Of a stretch of 64,000 bases of DNA, positions 41,500 to 53,220 are shown in pieces. The notes under the pieces are model-generated. The model saw only the letters and a program-made list of their open reading frames with translations. It was not told where the DNA came from and did no database searches. This stretch comes from Thysanoteuthis rhombus (lineage: Eukaryota; Mollusca; Cephalopoda; Oegopsida; Thysanoteuthidae). A program made the position numbers and the translations under genes. The number at the start of each line of letters is the position of its first letter. Position 1 is the stretch's first letter. The stretch lies in the NCBI GenBank assembly GCA_963457665.1, contig OY735222.1:33438557-33502556 (forward strand), given 5' to 3'.

Positions 41500-41985
41500 G
41501 AAGACAGATCATCGTGACCATGTAGTAAAAAGCATTGCCATTTCATTCTTGAGGGTTAGAGGTGTATACGCATTTGGAGCACATGGAGGGGACACAGTTG
41601 AGTAGCTGTGTAGCTGTGCATATCTGAGATGCATCAACATCGGTGAACTGAAATGGGCAAAGTTAGTACGGAGATGAATCCCGGTGGAAAAATGATCAAG
41701 TTCGGATCGGTTGGGAGGCCAACAAAATGATACCAATCTTAGGGAGAAGAAAAGAAAGAGAAAGAATAACCAGCTAGAGATGCCAGGGCCAATGAGTGTA
41801 ACCAGGTATAAGTGTCAGCGCCAATAAGCAATTGACCACATGTGCTCAGGGCTTTTACAAGGAGTCGTCGTAGGAAGTGACATTTTTGATACCTAGCTAA
41901 AAGAGGGGTTTCATATTTAATTCTTAAGTGAAGTATAGGGGGCGCTAAAAACACTACACTCACACTACGCTACACTACACAATAA
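41500..41985 (-). mobile_element. LTR-like sequence, minus copy
   Basis: The reverse complement starts GAGTGTAGTG, then CGCCCCCTATACTTCACTTA, GAATTAAATATGAAACCCC, CTTTTAGCTAGGTATC and TGTCACTTCCTACGAC, aligning for roughly 200 bp with 33512-33700 before diverging. No coding domain is identified next to it. Confidence 0.55.
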
Positions 41986-42709
41986 AAATGTCACAACTGG
42001 ATTTTTATTTTTACTCCTTGAAATATACAAGAGTCCAGTGTAATGGGGTCAGATAAAAAGTAAAAGGCCATAAGCCACACCATTACCATCCACGTTCATT
42101 CAACACTTATGTACATCTCATGATGGTTCTTTTTATATGTATGCAACATTAACCTTGTTGGTAGAAAGAAAAGATCCTAGCTCTCCATCTGTAGACATAA
42201 ATATTGCTTCACTTGTAATAGAAATGTCACTGCTGGATTGTTATTTATATCTTTTATGAAAATTTCATAGTGCATCTTTACAATCTGATGATAAAAAATG
42301 AAGAAAGTCATATATAGTAGTTGCTGCTCCCCACCGCAGACCGGTTTAATCACTGTTTCTGGGTTTAGTTAGTTAGCACTACTCACAACAATTCAGTGTA
42401 ATCACTGTTGCCAGGTTTTGGTTATCCACTTGTTCTGAAATTTTTATGTATCTATGTATCTATTCGGACTTCACCCAGCTCTAATTGTTAATCTTTAAAA
42501 CTTGAAATTTTGCACACTCTCCTCAGTAGGAGTAGGAGTAGGGAAAGTACGTTTTTATTTGTTTTCTGAAAATCACCCTCCCCAAATATCTTTTTTATTG
42601 GGGGGGGGCTCAATTTACAATGAAAGTTTATGAAAATTAGTCTTTTAGTTTGTGTCCAGTAACATTCATGCTTGTTTTTTGAAACTTGGTAGTTTCGAGT
42701 GATCACAGA

Positions 42710-42825
42710 CCTAAAAAGGTAAGAAGAGTAACCTATTCATTGATTACTCCTTTTTCCAATTTTTTAATTGATCAGCTAATCGAGTGATGAACCAGACTCG
42801 TTTTTTTTTTGTTTTTCTTTAATCA
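42710..42825. repeat. Dispersed repeat, copy 2 of the 305-450 family
   Basis: AAAAAGGTAAGAAGAGTAAC, CATTGATTACTCC, CCAATTTTTTAATTGATCA and GTGATGAACCAGAC match the 310-445 order. Confidence 0.55.
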
Positions 42826-42984
42826 TAAATTTATGATTCAAACCATACTGGTAATATTTTCATCAAGGTAACTTCAAATTACCACCACCAGTGCTTTATT
42901 AACAAGATAAAAAGCAGCACATATGGGTGGTGGTAGTGATTTATAATTTCCCTTGAAATGTTATTCGTTCTTTTTAATCAGGCG

Positions 42985-43275
42985 CCGAAAGACGTATTCC
43001 CTAGTGCCACAATCCTGAAAGATTGAATTCTGTAAGGCTCAAATCATGAAAGGTGAAATCCTGAAAGTAGATATCCCAAAAACTGTAACTGTAATTGAGA
43101 AAAGGCTAAGTAAGAGTGGTAGGTGCTCTGGTTGTTTATAGTGATTATTCTTAGTTTGATATTTCTTACTGTGTACCCTACGATAGAATACAATAAGGTT
43201 AGGGTCGGGTTTAGGGGTCAGAATTGAGGGTTAGTGTTAAGGTTTATTTTAGGGTTAGGATTGAGTTTTTTTGTT
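42985..43275. repeat. CCTGAAAG-repeat plus telomere-like GGTTAGGG stretch
   Basis: AATCCTGAAAG, AAATCATGAAAGGTG and AAATCCTGAAAGTAG recur at 43010-43065. Then GGTTAGGGTCGGGTTTAGGG at 43197 and TTTAGGGTTAGG at 43249 form a degenerate TTAGGG-like block of about 75 bp. Confidence 0.6.
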
Positions 43276-43404
43276 TTTTGTTTTTAAATAGATGTTTCCA
43301 TATGCTTCTCAAGAAGATTTCTTTTTAAAATAGTGAATTTTAACATTTAAGATTTTAACAACTTCTAGATTATTTTTTCATGAATTATATATTAATATAT
43401 AACA

Positions 43405-44172
43405 GGTGTTCTCATATTGGTTGTTTTAATCATATCTTGGCTTTTGTACAGTCCAAGGTAAATGATAATAATAGAGTTCATTTTTGTTGGTGATATACTG
43501 AAAGCTTTATGCACACTGTTAGCATATTGATCAGAACAAACTAACAATGGACCTGTGAAGAGTAAATTAACGTCTGACAGAAAGATCAATTGTGTTTTGA
43601 AGACCAAAAGAAACACCATATAGGTATGCAGGTACAAACAAGCCTTTAGTTTTTGCATATAGTTGACAGAAGACACCTGCTAGTTGTTCACACACATGTA
43701 CTGGAAACCATATGTCATTTGGAGATCTTTTTCAAAACGACTGTTGTTGTACAGCTTACCCCAGCAGGATCAGTTGGTTCCATTCAGTGGTCAACTCCGT
43801 GGAGAAGAGCCAAAGATAGAAGAAGCGAGAAAAAAAAGTAATGTTTCTGTATAATGTGGTCTTGTATGTGATTCAATCCTTTACTTGTGAAGCCAAAAAG
43901 CCTTATTATATTTCACTTTCATGCACAATATGACCCAAACTTTGCAAGAAAACCTGTTTCTTGTGGAAAAATATATCATGGCAAATGCTTGAAGTAGTCA
44001 GTATTCAATTTGCTGGACACATCAACTTGAAGTTTAAGGAAATTTTAGGAGTCAATAAAATGCTGGCTTGGGTATCTTTGGCTGCTAATGCTAGATAAAT
44101 ATACATTGATTTATTCAAACTGGTGTCCTAATTTTGGTTGTTTTAGTCATATTTTGGCTTTTGTACAGTCCA
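43405..44172. repeat. 51-nt direct repeats (43405-43455, 44122-44172)
   Basis: Both read GGTGT.CT.A.TTTGGTTGTTTTA.TCATAT.TTGGCTTTTGTACAGTCCA-type sequence with about six differences and no indels. They bracket 666 bp of non-coding DNA. Confidence 0.8.
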
Positions 44173-44174
44173 TC

Positions 44175-45435
44175 TTTCTTCCAATGCCTTTCATATTTGG
44201 CAACATTTAGGGAATTTAAAACTGAACCCTTTATTCAATCCAAGATAGAGGATATCTTGAATCAGTTAATTCTCTCTTGTTAATTCTTACTTTTAAAAAT
44301 TTTTTTTCTTTGTGAACTTGGATAAATGAATTTTACTGACTGACTCAAAAATTAAACTCACAACCATCTTGTATCTACTTACAATGGACCACTAGGCTAA
44401 TGTCCTGTAGGACAAACAGGTGGTGGAATTATGGAACTTGAACCTATTGTCTGTCCATTCCTAATGAGAGTCTATATGGAGTTCAATTCCATGTCTGGAC
44501 AACTGAGGAGGTAATTAGAACATAGCTTGTGTGCTGATTCTTTCAATTTTCTAATGTTTATCACTATTATACTAACTTCATCCCACAGAGTCAATGCCAC
44601 CCCACTCCTTTTCTCTCCATATATGATCAGTCATGTCTGGTTTCAAATTCTCTTTATGGATGATAACTTTTTGAGGTCCTTCTAGCCTAGAGGACGGTTG
44701 GTTTCACTTTTATATACCCTGCCACAACAGAAGGACTTCTGTCACAAAAAACAAAAACAAAACATATCTATTTACTTCTCATGAGAAGTAAATTGACAAA
44801 TCATATTGACGAAAAGCACCCCAGAATTGATTGAATTGAAAAAGGACACATTCTAATTCTACAACAGATTATGCTCGCTCGTATGTCTGTAGTCTAATAA
44901 ACCTAAGCAAAAGGGATTTGTTTAATTTATTCTTATTATTGGAGGGAGTATTGGGACACAATATTTTTATTAATAATTTTGGCTAGTTTTTAAAATCATC
45001 TTAATTGTTAGTCGCTTTTTATCATAATTCTGACTTGGATTGTTATTCTACTGCAAAGTTTTACTCAAGAAGTGCAATCAGATATAAATACTCATTGCCA
45101 GAGAATTATGTTTGATTTGATTTTACGAAGACTTATGATGAAATAAAATGCAATTATTTTCTAATTCAATCAATTCTTGGGTGTCTTTTGTCATTATGAT
45201 CTAAACTAACACTACTAGTAAAAATGGTCATACACTCAGGTGAATTATATGAAGGTCCACATCAAAGTAGGACCAGTGTACATATCTATTACTTTGTACA
45301 TAAACAAAATTGATGAAATATTACACTCATGTATAATATAAACAAAATTTCTCACATTACACTCAAATAAATAAAGTAATTAATTCTGACTATATTTGCT
45401 TTGTTTATTATGAACTTTAAACCTGTGTGGTGAGT
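44175..45435. other. No gene seen
   Basis: AT-rich non-coding sequence. A segment near 44990-45080 (CATCTTAATTGTTAGTCGCT, TTTATCATAATTCTGAC) faintly resembles the 2616-2650 repeat. Confidence 0.35.
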
Positions 45436-45439
45436 AATA

Positions 45440-45850
45440 GCAAACTTATAATATCTATGCCTCACATAAATGAATGACCATAGCCTGCACATGTACCAGA
45501 ACTAGTTATCTAAAAACTTATATAAAATCATCTGAAATGGGTGTCTTATCTAAAATCATCTTTAAAAAATACCAGCTCAAGATTTGAGCATTGTTGGCCA
45601 GAATGACCTTAGTGACCCCAAAAAAGCACTACTGCAAAAAAAAAATAGGCGTTCTTAGTTGGTGTCTAGTGATGCACTCATACTAATTTTCACGGTTATA
45701 GCCCCAAAAAGGTTACCAAGAGCACCCAGAGACACACAGAAGCATACACACACACATACACACAGAGACAAGCATAGAGAGAAGAATCTGTAGCCCACTT
45801 GGCTGGTGGATCAGGTAGGTCATTTGCGGGGCTACGGTGATTTGATAATT
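45440..45850 (+). repeat. Long dispersed repeat, copy 2 (copy 1 at 6960-7290)
   Basis: CATAAATGAATGACCATAGC, GTACCAGAACTAGTTATC, AATACCAGCTCAAGATTTG, GTTATAGCCCCAAAAAGGTT and CTGTAGCCCACTTGGC keep the order of copy 1. Confidence 0.65.
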
Positions 45851-46129
45851 GCAGGGTGGAATTAAATGCAAGGGAGGAAACTTGGAAGTACTCCGATAAT
45901 ACAACCCAGATATACAAAAAATGGATATGATGTTTCCACTCCAATCGAAACATATGCTCTAAACAATGATTTCACATTCCAGAACCAACAACATCCAATG
46001 AAGGCTTGAAGGTACCTGACCGAAATGTTGTGAATAAATGAACACATAAACGAGGAAAATAGTCCAACCATATCATACATAATGATTAATATCATTATAT
46101 ATTCGTCTAATAAAATTCAGACAAAAATA

Positions 46130-46450
46130 TAGAGAGGCAGCTTGCTAATATGCTTACAATGTATAATGAATGTATAATAGCAGCCATGATATATGGATGT
46201 GAAACATGGAAAATAACACAACTCAGAATAATAGAAAGAACTATGTAAGGAAAAATACCAAGTGATAGAAAAAGATCAATATGGATCAGAGAACAGACAA
46301 AAGTAAAAGTTATCGTTTAAATAATTTACGTAGATGAGCTGGATACATAGCAAGAAGAAAAGATAACAGATGATGCAAAAAGTGAACAGATGGGTACCCT
46401 AGGGACAGCAAATTCAGGAGAAAATGCAAAGATGAGATTGCAACACTTCA
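46130..46450 (+). mobile_element. RTE-type LINE, reverse transcriptase C-terminal region
   Basis: The reading MIYGCETWKITQ, IERTM, IPSDRKRSIWIREQTKVK VI, then a shift and ARRKDNR, YPRDSKFRRKCKDEI follows the standard TYG.ETW.L...., RD..R..WIR..TKV.D, R.KDNRW, PRD.KR..GR pattern. It has stops and at least one frameshift. Confidence 0.8.
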
Positions 46451-46454
46451 TGCC

Positions 46455-46895
46455 AAAATTGACCTTTTTTTTCCAAATGTATAAATCATTACTGATGAAA
46501 AAATATTGCTCATAAGTATTTGAACAAGCACAAAATATGTTTTTATTTCCTGAGATTGCGGGGACAATTATAGATTTTGAACAAGTGATGACCAAAATTA
46601 ACTTACTAGTTTGTCAACTAATACATATAGCAATGTAAGTTCACTTTTCAATCTGTTTGATCAATTCTGAAAAAGATTTTTAGAAGGATAGAAACAAAAA
46701 GCTTGCTCTTCTTTCAATTAACTATCAAATTTCATCAAGATATTTAGTATTCAGAACCAAAAAACACGTCTAAATGCATACCTTGTTATATTGATAGCAA
46801 AAAGATTGGTTCTTCTTGCATAATGTTCCAGTTTTTAACTCTCAAATCCGAGTGATAAGAAGTAAAATGGCTGTTTATTTGAATACTAATGACAG
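46455..46895. other. No gene seen
   Basis: Non-coding sequence after the LINE fragment. No tail repeat or target duplication is identified. Confidence 0.35.

Positions 46896-46899
<4 letters not shown>

Positions 46900-46940
<41 letters not shown>
46900..46940. repeat. (AT)n microsatellite
   Basis: About 20 AT dinucleotides with one G interruption. Confidence 0.95.
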
Positions 46941-47010
46941 GGAGTACCTGGCATTGCTGGGCGGGGGGAGTAATCAATCCTTACAGTTCATGTAGTAGAT
47001 TCAAACACAG

Positions 47011-47330
47011 AGCTTCTCAATGCGGGGATCACTAACCCCCAGGGGGGTTGAAAATACAAAAATAGACTTTGTGTTACATCTTGAATTTTTTAATTATTAT
47101 CAAGATAAAACTTTATGCATTTCGCCCTCTTACTGGTGTTATCAGAAATCATGCAGTGCAGAAAAATGTAGAGTGCAACCGGTATGTGCTGAGAATAAAA
47201 TTGAAATAAATGAATGACAACTAGCATTAATTGGGTCCATCCTAGAGAAAGAAAAGAAGGAAAGTTTAAAGAAACTCAGGTAATATTCTAGGGGTCAGGT
47301 CAGAGGTACCCTTGAAATGGTGGGGTTGGA
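47011..47330. repeat. Possible hAT-type non-autonomous element
   Basis: CAGAGCTTCTCAATGCGGGG followed by CACTAACCCCCAGGGGGGTT resembles hAT terminal sequences of the CAGGGGTTCTCAAC...AACCCCC(A/T)GGGG type. A matching right end is only suggested near 47290-47325, so this is tentative. Confidence 0.3.
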
Positions 47331-47334
47331 AACA

Positions 47335-49140
47335 AACGACATGTGATAACTTTGTGTCTTGGTTACAAAGTAGGTGTGGGTGTTTAGCTAAAACAGATTG
47401 ATACATATGTATGTTTTTATAGTGGATATGAAATGATCCGATAGAATATTGATAAAAATGACAATTTGAAGGTGAAGAGAAAAATCCAAGAGAAAGTAGG
47501 TGTTACATCCCTGAATTCTTTATTATTCCATGGGCATGTTTCGATGCATTTCAATGGGAGCCGGCCATCTTTTTCAGAGAAAATTTTTGCAGCAGTTCAC
47601 TGAAAATTTTGCTGTTTACATGTTTGATGCTGAGGAAAGATATGGGGATATTTCTGTGTTGTTTGGTTCTTTAGTAGGAGCAAGAGGGGAGGTGTTTGTA
47701 TCTGTGTAGGTGAGAGTAATATTTGGTTTGAAAATGAGATGGGTCTGTGAGAAGCGGGGTAAGAGGGTGTTTGGTCCCTGTCTGTGGGTGTTTGGCTTGT
47801 CTTAGGTGAGTAGGGCAGTGGGAGGAGAAGAAAGAGGCTGAAATGGTCAGTTCTCAGGAAAGTGGATTTATTTGAGAGTGTGGGTATATGGGAGTAGGGT
47901 GGAAGTAGTGTGTTTATTTAATCTTTTTGGTTGATGATGGGTGAGACTTCTTTTTATTTTCTTTAAGGGGTGGTATATGTGTGCTTGTACCGTTTCATAA
48001 ATGGACTGTTGGCTGTTAGCCAATGCCATGAATGTTAGTGTTGTAATATATTGTATTTATGTTTTAAAATCAAGTTTGAAGGTTTTCAATCTGAAAGTGA
48101 CATACTTGTGTTATTGTATTGCATAGAGATATAAGGGCTGCTTCGATGTATCTGTATGTTGAGGAGGTAAGAGGAAGGGAATGGTATTGCATTGACTGTG
48201 TTAGTAATGACAATCATGCATACGTGTCAGAGTGAGCGGATACTGAAGACACAAGATGGACAAATGTATGACACTGCTGAGACATGAACATGCAAAAGGC
48301 TTGTCGTAACATAAGAAATAACAGTTATTCATTTATTGAACTTAGATACAAAAGATAATTGACTATCACTAGAATACAACAAAGGTTTTATTAGTAAAAA
48401 GAATTTATGGATATTGTTTAATAGTTGTCATACAGAATGCCAAGTTCTAAAGATAGTAGAAACGTCTCTCTTGATTGTAGTGTGGATAGAAAGTCTGTGA
48501 TAGTTGTAGGTGTAATTGTCTGTGAGTGACCAGGAGACTTCAGCAGTATCTCACGATATTGCCAGGCTTTGTTGGTTCTCTGTCATAGTGTGGAATTGCC
48601 AGATCCATACAAATGCATGATGGATGTAGTATGATCTTGGAGCCTTTTTATACATTTCTCTTTTTTCTGTTGATAACAATTTGAGTTTTGTCAGGCATGC
48701 CAAGATCAAGTTGGCAATAAAACCTCTGCATCTGACTTCAATAGAAAATATATTGATCATCCAGCCATGTTGTTCTTATTCAGAAAGGTCATTATTTAAA
48801 GTTTAATTTTTTAATTTTAGCTTGTTATTTTCTTATGTATGAAAAATAAAATTTGAAAAAATAGCACTTTTTTTCATAAGATACTCTCATTTTTAGATGT
48901 GTCCAACATCTCTATAACTCACTTTGTCTCCATTTAACTGATATCATATATTTTTTTTAATCAAATCTTGTGAAAGGAAAAAAAATATCCACGGTTTCTT
49001 TTCCAATGGTATTTTTTTCCTTATGTCATGAAAGAAAAATCATTTGTTTTCATTTTGAATCAATTGTCATAATAGATATGAAATTAACTCATCAACATGG
49101 GTTTATGCATTAAAACTGTTTTTTTGAGAGATAATTAAGT
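47335..49140. other. No gene seen
   Basis: Between 47500 and 48250 the + strand is G/T-rich with many GTGTTTG and GAGG runs. No protein family or RNA gene is recognised. Confidence 0.4.
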
Positions 49141-49144
49141 TTTC

Positions 49145-49335
49145 TTCTAACTGTCCCCCTTATCCGCGGTTTATTCTTTATTGGACCTCGTTATCTGCGG
49201 TCTCAATTGCGGTGGTCTTCCATTGTCCGCGGTTTCCTTACCAGAGATCCCCCCTATCAAGAATTTCTCTTTCTGTGACCCCCTGCAGTTTAGCTTCAGG
49301 TACCCCCTATCTGCGTTTTCCTTTTCAATGGTACG
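49145..49335. repeat. CCGCGGTTT-motif repeat cluster
   Basis: TTATCCGCGGTTTATT, TTATCTGCGGTCTC, TTGTCCGCGGTTTCC and CTATCTGCGTTTTCC occur at irregular 40-100 bp spacing. Similar (T)CCGCGGTTT strings are common in invertebrate MITE ends. GC content is locally raised. Confidence 0.5.
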
Positions 49336-50156
49336 TGTTCACAAAATTAGAATTCCGTTTTTGCTATAAGTCTAATTTGATTTTTATACAAGGAATTTAA
49401 ATGTACTTTTTTTCTTTTTATTTCTCGTTAGATTCAGTTTCGATTAGTGATGCTTTGTTGTAACAAGTAATGCAGATTGTTGTTCTATGAAACGAAATAT
49501 AATTTTTCATGTGACCTATCTCTAGTTTTTTTTTTAATTGGTTGATTTATTTGAAGTAAATGTAAATCTCAAATTTTGTAAAAATAACTTACGAAATGAA
49601 ACGTAAACGAGGCACTACCTGCACAAAGACATTTTGCAAGTAAATTATTTTTCAAAGTTAATTAATTTTCATTTATCAATATACATTAAAATTGAAATGA
49701 GTTTTAATTGTCGTAGAGAGCGAATTGAGGCTACCGCTTATTGATTTAACAATTCATTAGAAAAAAAGATCCCTAATTTTGAGACCCACGTGTACTGTGG
49801 GCTTTTTTTCTTCAAGTTAACATGTGGTGGTGTGTAAGTATAATAATGTTAATATACAAAAAAAAACGAATTGCAAATTGTACGTATGAAAAAAACGAGG
49901 TTGTGTAAAACATTTGTATCAATTGGTAATTCATTTATTGAATGATAAAAAAAATGCAATCACCTTTTATGTTTTCCATTTTTTGTTTTCGAACAGTAAA
50001 AGATACAGAACAAACAAAAAATAAGGTAGTCGAAACCGTGTTCATGACCGGGTATTAGTCCTTAACCGGAAGTTGATGTTTTACTTGCTCGAGATGATAA
50101 CACCATACGAAACTAAGCGGCTAAAACAGTAACTGCTAGCTCTACGTGTTTGTTAG

Positions 50157-50168
50157 CCGCCATCTTGG
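50157..50168 (-). promoter_or_regulatory. YY1-type element upstream of UBE2N
   Basis: CCGCCATCTTGG is the reverse complement of the YY1 core motif (AAGATGGCGG), which commonly sits at or just downstream of transcription starts of housekeeping genes. It lies 76 bp before the UBE2N ATG. No TATA box is evident nearby. The transcription start is inferred to be close by. Confidence 0.6.
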
Positions 50169-50243
50169 AACTTCCCTAAGAGCTGACAAGACAGTTAAGA
50201 AAAGAAGAGGCCTTTCTTTTTCTTTTTACGATATTCCTAACCA

Positions 50244-50273
50244 ATGGCTTGTCTACCAAGAAGAATTATCAAG
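50244..50273 (+). CDS. UBE2N: UBE2N (Ubc13) first coding exon
   Basis: UBE2N is the E2 ubiquitin-conjugating enzyme that, with a UEV partner, builds K63-linked chains in PCNA damage tolerance, NF-kB and DNA-break signalling. ATG at 50244 opens MACLPRRIIK, followed directly by the donor GTAAGAT. Animal UBE2N begins MAGLPRRIIK, and I recall the first intron falling after this lysine. The catalytic cysteine and the rest of the UBC fold are in exons beyond the window; no exon for the following ETQRL segment was found by 64000. Only ten residues are seen, but the exact match, the correct exon break and the promoter-like upstream sequence make this convincing. The Gly3 to Cys change is unusual. Confidence 0.83.
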
Positions 50274-53220
50274 GTAAGATACCAGTCAGAAGTGCAATTG
50301 CTTTGTATTTTATTGTTGCCGATGCTTGAACAGTCTGTATTTTTTATTACTTTTCGTCGACTGGATGAGTTTCGTGCTCTTCATGCCTCTATTGTGGCAA
50401 GTGTGGCTTTTTAGTCAGGGCTCAGTTTATTGTTGTTCGAGATATATTTTCTCTTGATTTAGATGCCAACAAATGGACAAAGGTCTGGGATAATCTATGG
50501 ATCAAATGCTGACAAGGAGATGATCAAATCGATGTTGGTTCTTGTTTTCAAACTGTAACTCGAGTTGAGACGACTAGGATTTAAAACATAATAAACTGAT
50601 CCCCGACTTCAAATCCGAAATCGGTTCAGCTACAATTTTTATGCCGGTGTCCCATCCGAACCGGGTTTACAAGTTAAATACCTTATTTTTCATTTAATTT
50701 GCAATTTAGTATCTTTAATTTTTATTTTTGCTGATATTTACTGTACATTTACTCGTAAGTATCATTGTCTTTTTTAAGTGAAGGATAGTTTTAAAACCTA
50801 GTTTTATTTCCGTTGTAGCTGCAATGGCCTGGAACTGGGGGATCAATTTTTAGCCTGTTAAAATGGTGCCCTCATTTTTATAACAGCTTTATAAATAATG
50901 TACCGGTGGTGTTTGAAATCGTGTTTTGGTTCGATTTATTAAAAATCTGATGTTTCTATTCACTTCTAAAATTCTTATTGATACTTAGTTTTATAATTTA
51001 ATTGAGAAATGACGATGTTCTATTTCCCCTGCTAAATTATGAAATTTAATTAATTTTTTACTCTTATTACACACATACACTTCATTGCTATGTTGTCAAG
51101 TTTTCAAAAAGGGGTCAATTGTAATATGAGCTCGGATAAAAAAAACACTCTTGTTCGTGTTTACTTTGCCTCATTATGCCTGCGTCTTAAAAAAAAAACA
51201 ACTTTTGACTGCATTTTTTTCTGTTTTTTTTTTTTCAAGGTCGTTGAAAGCAAATTAAAAAAGCATTAATTCTAATATAAGCTAATAGTAAAATGATGGT
51301 CGAGAAATGGAAAATATTCCTGACAAGCATGAGTAACGTATTCGATCACGTGACCAACTTATCGTAACCAGTACTCAAGGAAATTAGTGGTACTCTCCAG
51401 TAATTTCTTTTTTGTAAAATCTCTCGTACATTTGGTCAAATAACCGACCCAGCCTGCTCACTCGAAAAATGTTACTAAAAAATAGTTTTCAAAAGAAAAA
51501 ACTAGGAATAATGACACCACTAGATGAATGAGATGTTTTATAAAATAAGATATCAAAGTTTCCGATTGTGCATAATCGATCAGTCCACCGAGTCGAGTGA
51601 GAAGCACTACCCTAAGCAGATGTATCTATCGCACGTTTAGGAAGTGTCAATAAAATGATAATAAATAGATTAACATACATCCTAATTTTTTTTGCTGTGA
51701 GGTAGGTTTGCCTCTATTATTGCTTTTCTGTTTCCATGTTAGATTATCATACAAACCTTCAAAGATATTCTCAAAAATATGGTAGACCGGTTTGGTTATT
51801 GACTTGCATAATCGGAAACTTGAATCTCATCTTTTAATCGTTTTTACACCTACCTAGCGATTCCCTGAAACATTTCATCGCACGTAATGACGTCTCGTGT
51901 TTTCTTTTCCTTTTTTTTTTAAGATGGGGGGGGGGCGTTTCCCCAAGTGCGATTACCCAACCGTACTTCTCAATTTGGATCAAAACTCGCTTTGTCTCGG
52001 TTGAGGGTGGGGGGGGGGGACTGGAGGTTCTTTCTATTTGAAGAGGGACACTCGGCACTCGCCATACGATGTCCAAAATGGGGGAACGATTCACTATGGA
52101 TTTGTCCTGATCAACTGAACCCCCATTTGTTGACCGACTTGCCCACATACGACACAGTACGACCAATTTTTCACCTAGTCTGTCACCCAATCACCATTGT
52201 TGGAGGTTCGCTTATTTGTAGGGACTGACAAAAATTGTAACCATCTTTTGGACTGGGGGCATTTATCATAATATGCTCACTTATTTGGCTTGATTCAATC
52301 ATACTTTTTTTTTTTTTATCTTTGACAACATTGAAGTCGTATATTGATGTTGTAGGAAAGGAAATAAAGCCCCCGCACACGAATCTTCACAGATACGATT
52401 AATGTCCTTCATTTACGGCGATTGCTTTTACGACGTGTTGGAAGAATCATTATCCATAGAAGAAAAGAATATTTAGATTACGTAATCGTGTTGTCATTAG
52501 CGGATTCATAAAGTTGACTTTTCTCATTTGTTACCTTTCGGCCGTTTTTTCTTTTTCAAAATTCCTCTTTCATGATCACTTAAAAAGTGAGGCTTCTTTT
52601 ATGATACTTGTTTGAAAATAATCCATTTTTTCTGTTTTGAAAAATAATGCGAAAGTTTAAAGTTCCTGTTTAATCGTAAAAATGTTTAACTTCCGGTGAT
52701 TACCCCCCCCCCATGGATGTTCATTTTTCACTTATTGTGAAATTAACTTTAAATTTGAAAAAATTCAGCGTTATTTATGCGAAAGAAAAGTATACACATT
52801 GCTTATGGATGAACCTGAAATTATGATTGAAAGCTATATATTTCACTCAAAACAACAAATGGACTGAGAAAAATGTTTTTTCTCGAGTTTTTATGATTAA
52901 AACAATTTCTCTTGTGCCCTCGTCGTTTGCAAAGCCAATTTTTTCGGACTTCAATCTTTCAGTAATTTGTTTTCTTTGATGAGAAATGAAATGGTTCTAT
53001 TTTGTTTTCATTCCATTTATTGAGCTCTAGAATTTGGTTAAATTCAAAATTGTCGCAGACCTAAATTTTAAGTGACTGAAAACGTGATTTTCGTGTTAAA
53101 TACCTGTGGTTGCTTGTATACCATGTGTATAGTGGGTGTGTACTGGAAAAAAATCGTTTGTCTACGTTCCTTTCCGTCTATTTTGTAAAATTTCATCATA
53201 GATTATTCCGGAGATAATTT
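50274..53220 (+). other. Proximal part of UBE2N intron 1
   Basis: No open frame resembling a known protein is seen. CpG dinucleotides look more frequent here than in the intergenic part. G or C homopolymers occur near 51926-51935, 52009-52019 and 52704-52712. The open frames around 51830-52230 on both strands show no family signature. I see no clear repeat family. Confidence 0.5.

Larger units (their letters stand above)
40342..42230 (+). repeat. Direct repeat pair (40342-40870 and 42018-42230) around inserted material
   Basis: GAAATATACATGAGTCCTGT, AAAAGCAAAAGGCTATGAGC, TTCATTCAACACCTATG, TTGTTCTTTTTATATGCAT and, further on, GATCCTTGCCCTTCATCTGT all have counterparts in order at 42018-42230. 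The left copy is longer because a 290-bp inverted-repeat element sits inside it. A minus-strand LTR-like copy lies between the two. Confidence 0.7.

Noticed and set aside
51834..52228. Overlapping frames of 93-118 residues on both strands
   Set aside because: No domain or homologue is recognised. The frames overlap poly-G runs, and the region lies within the first intron of UBE2N.
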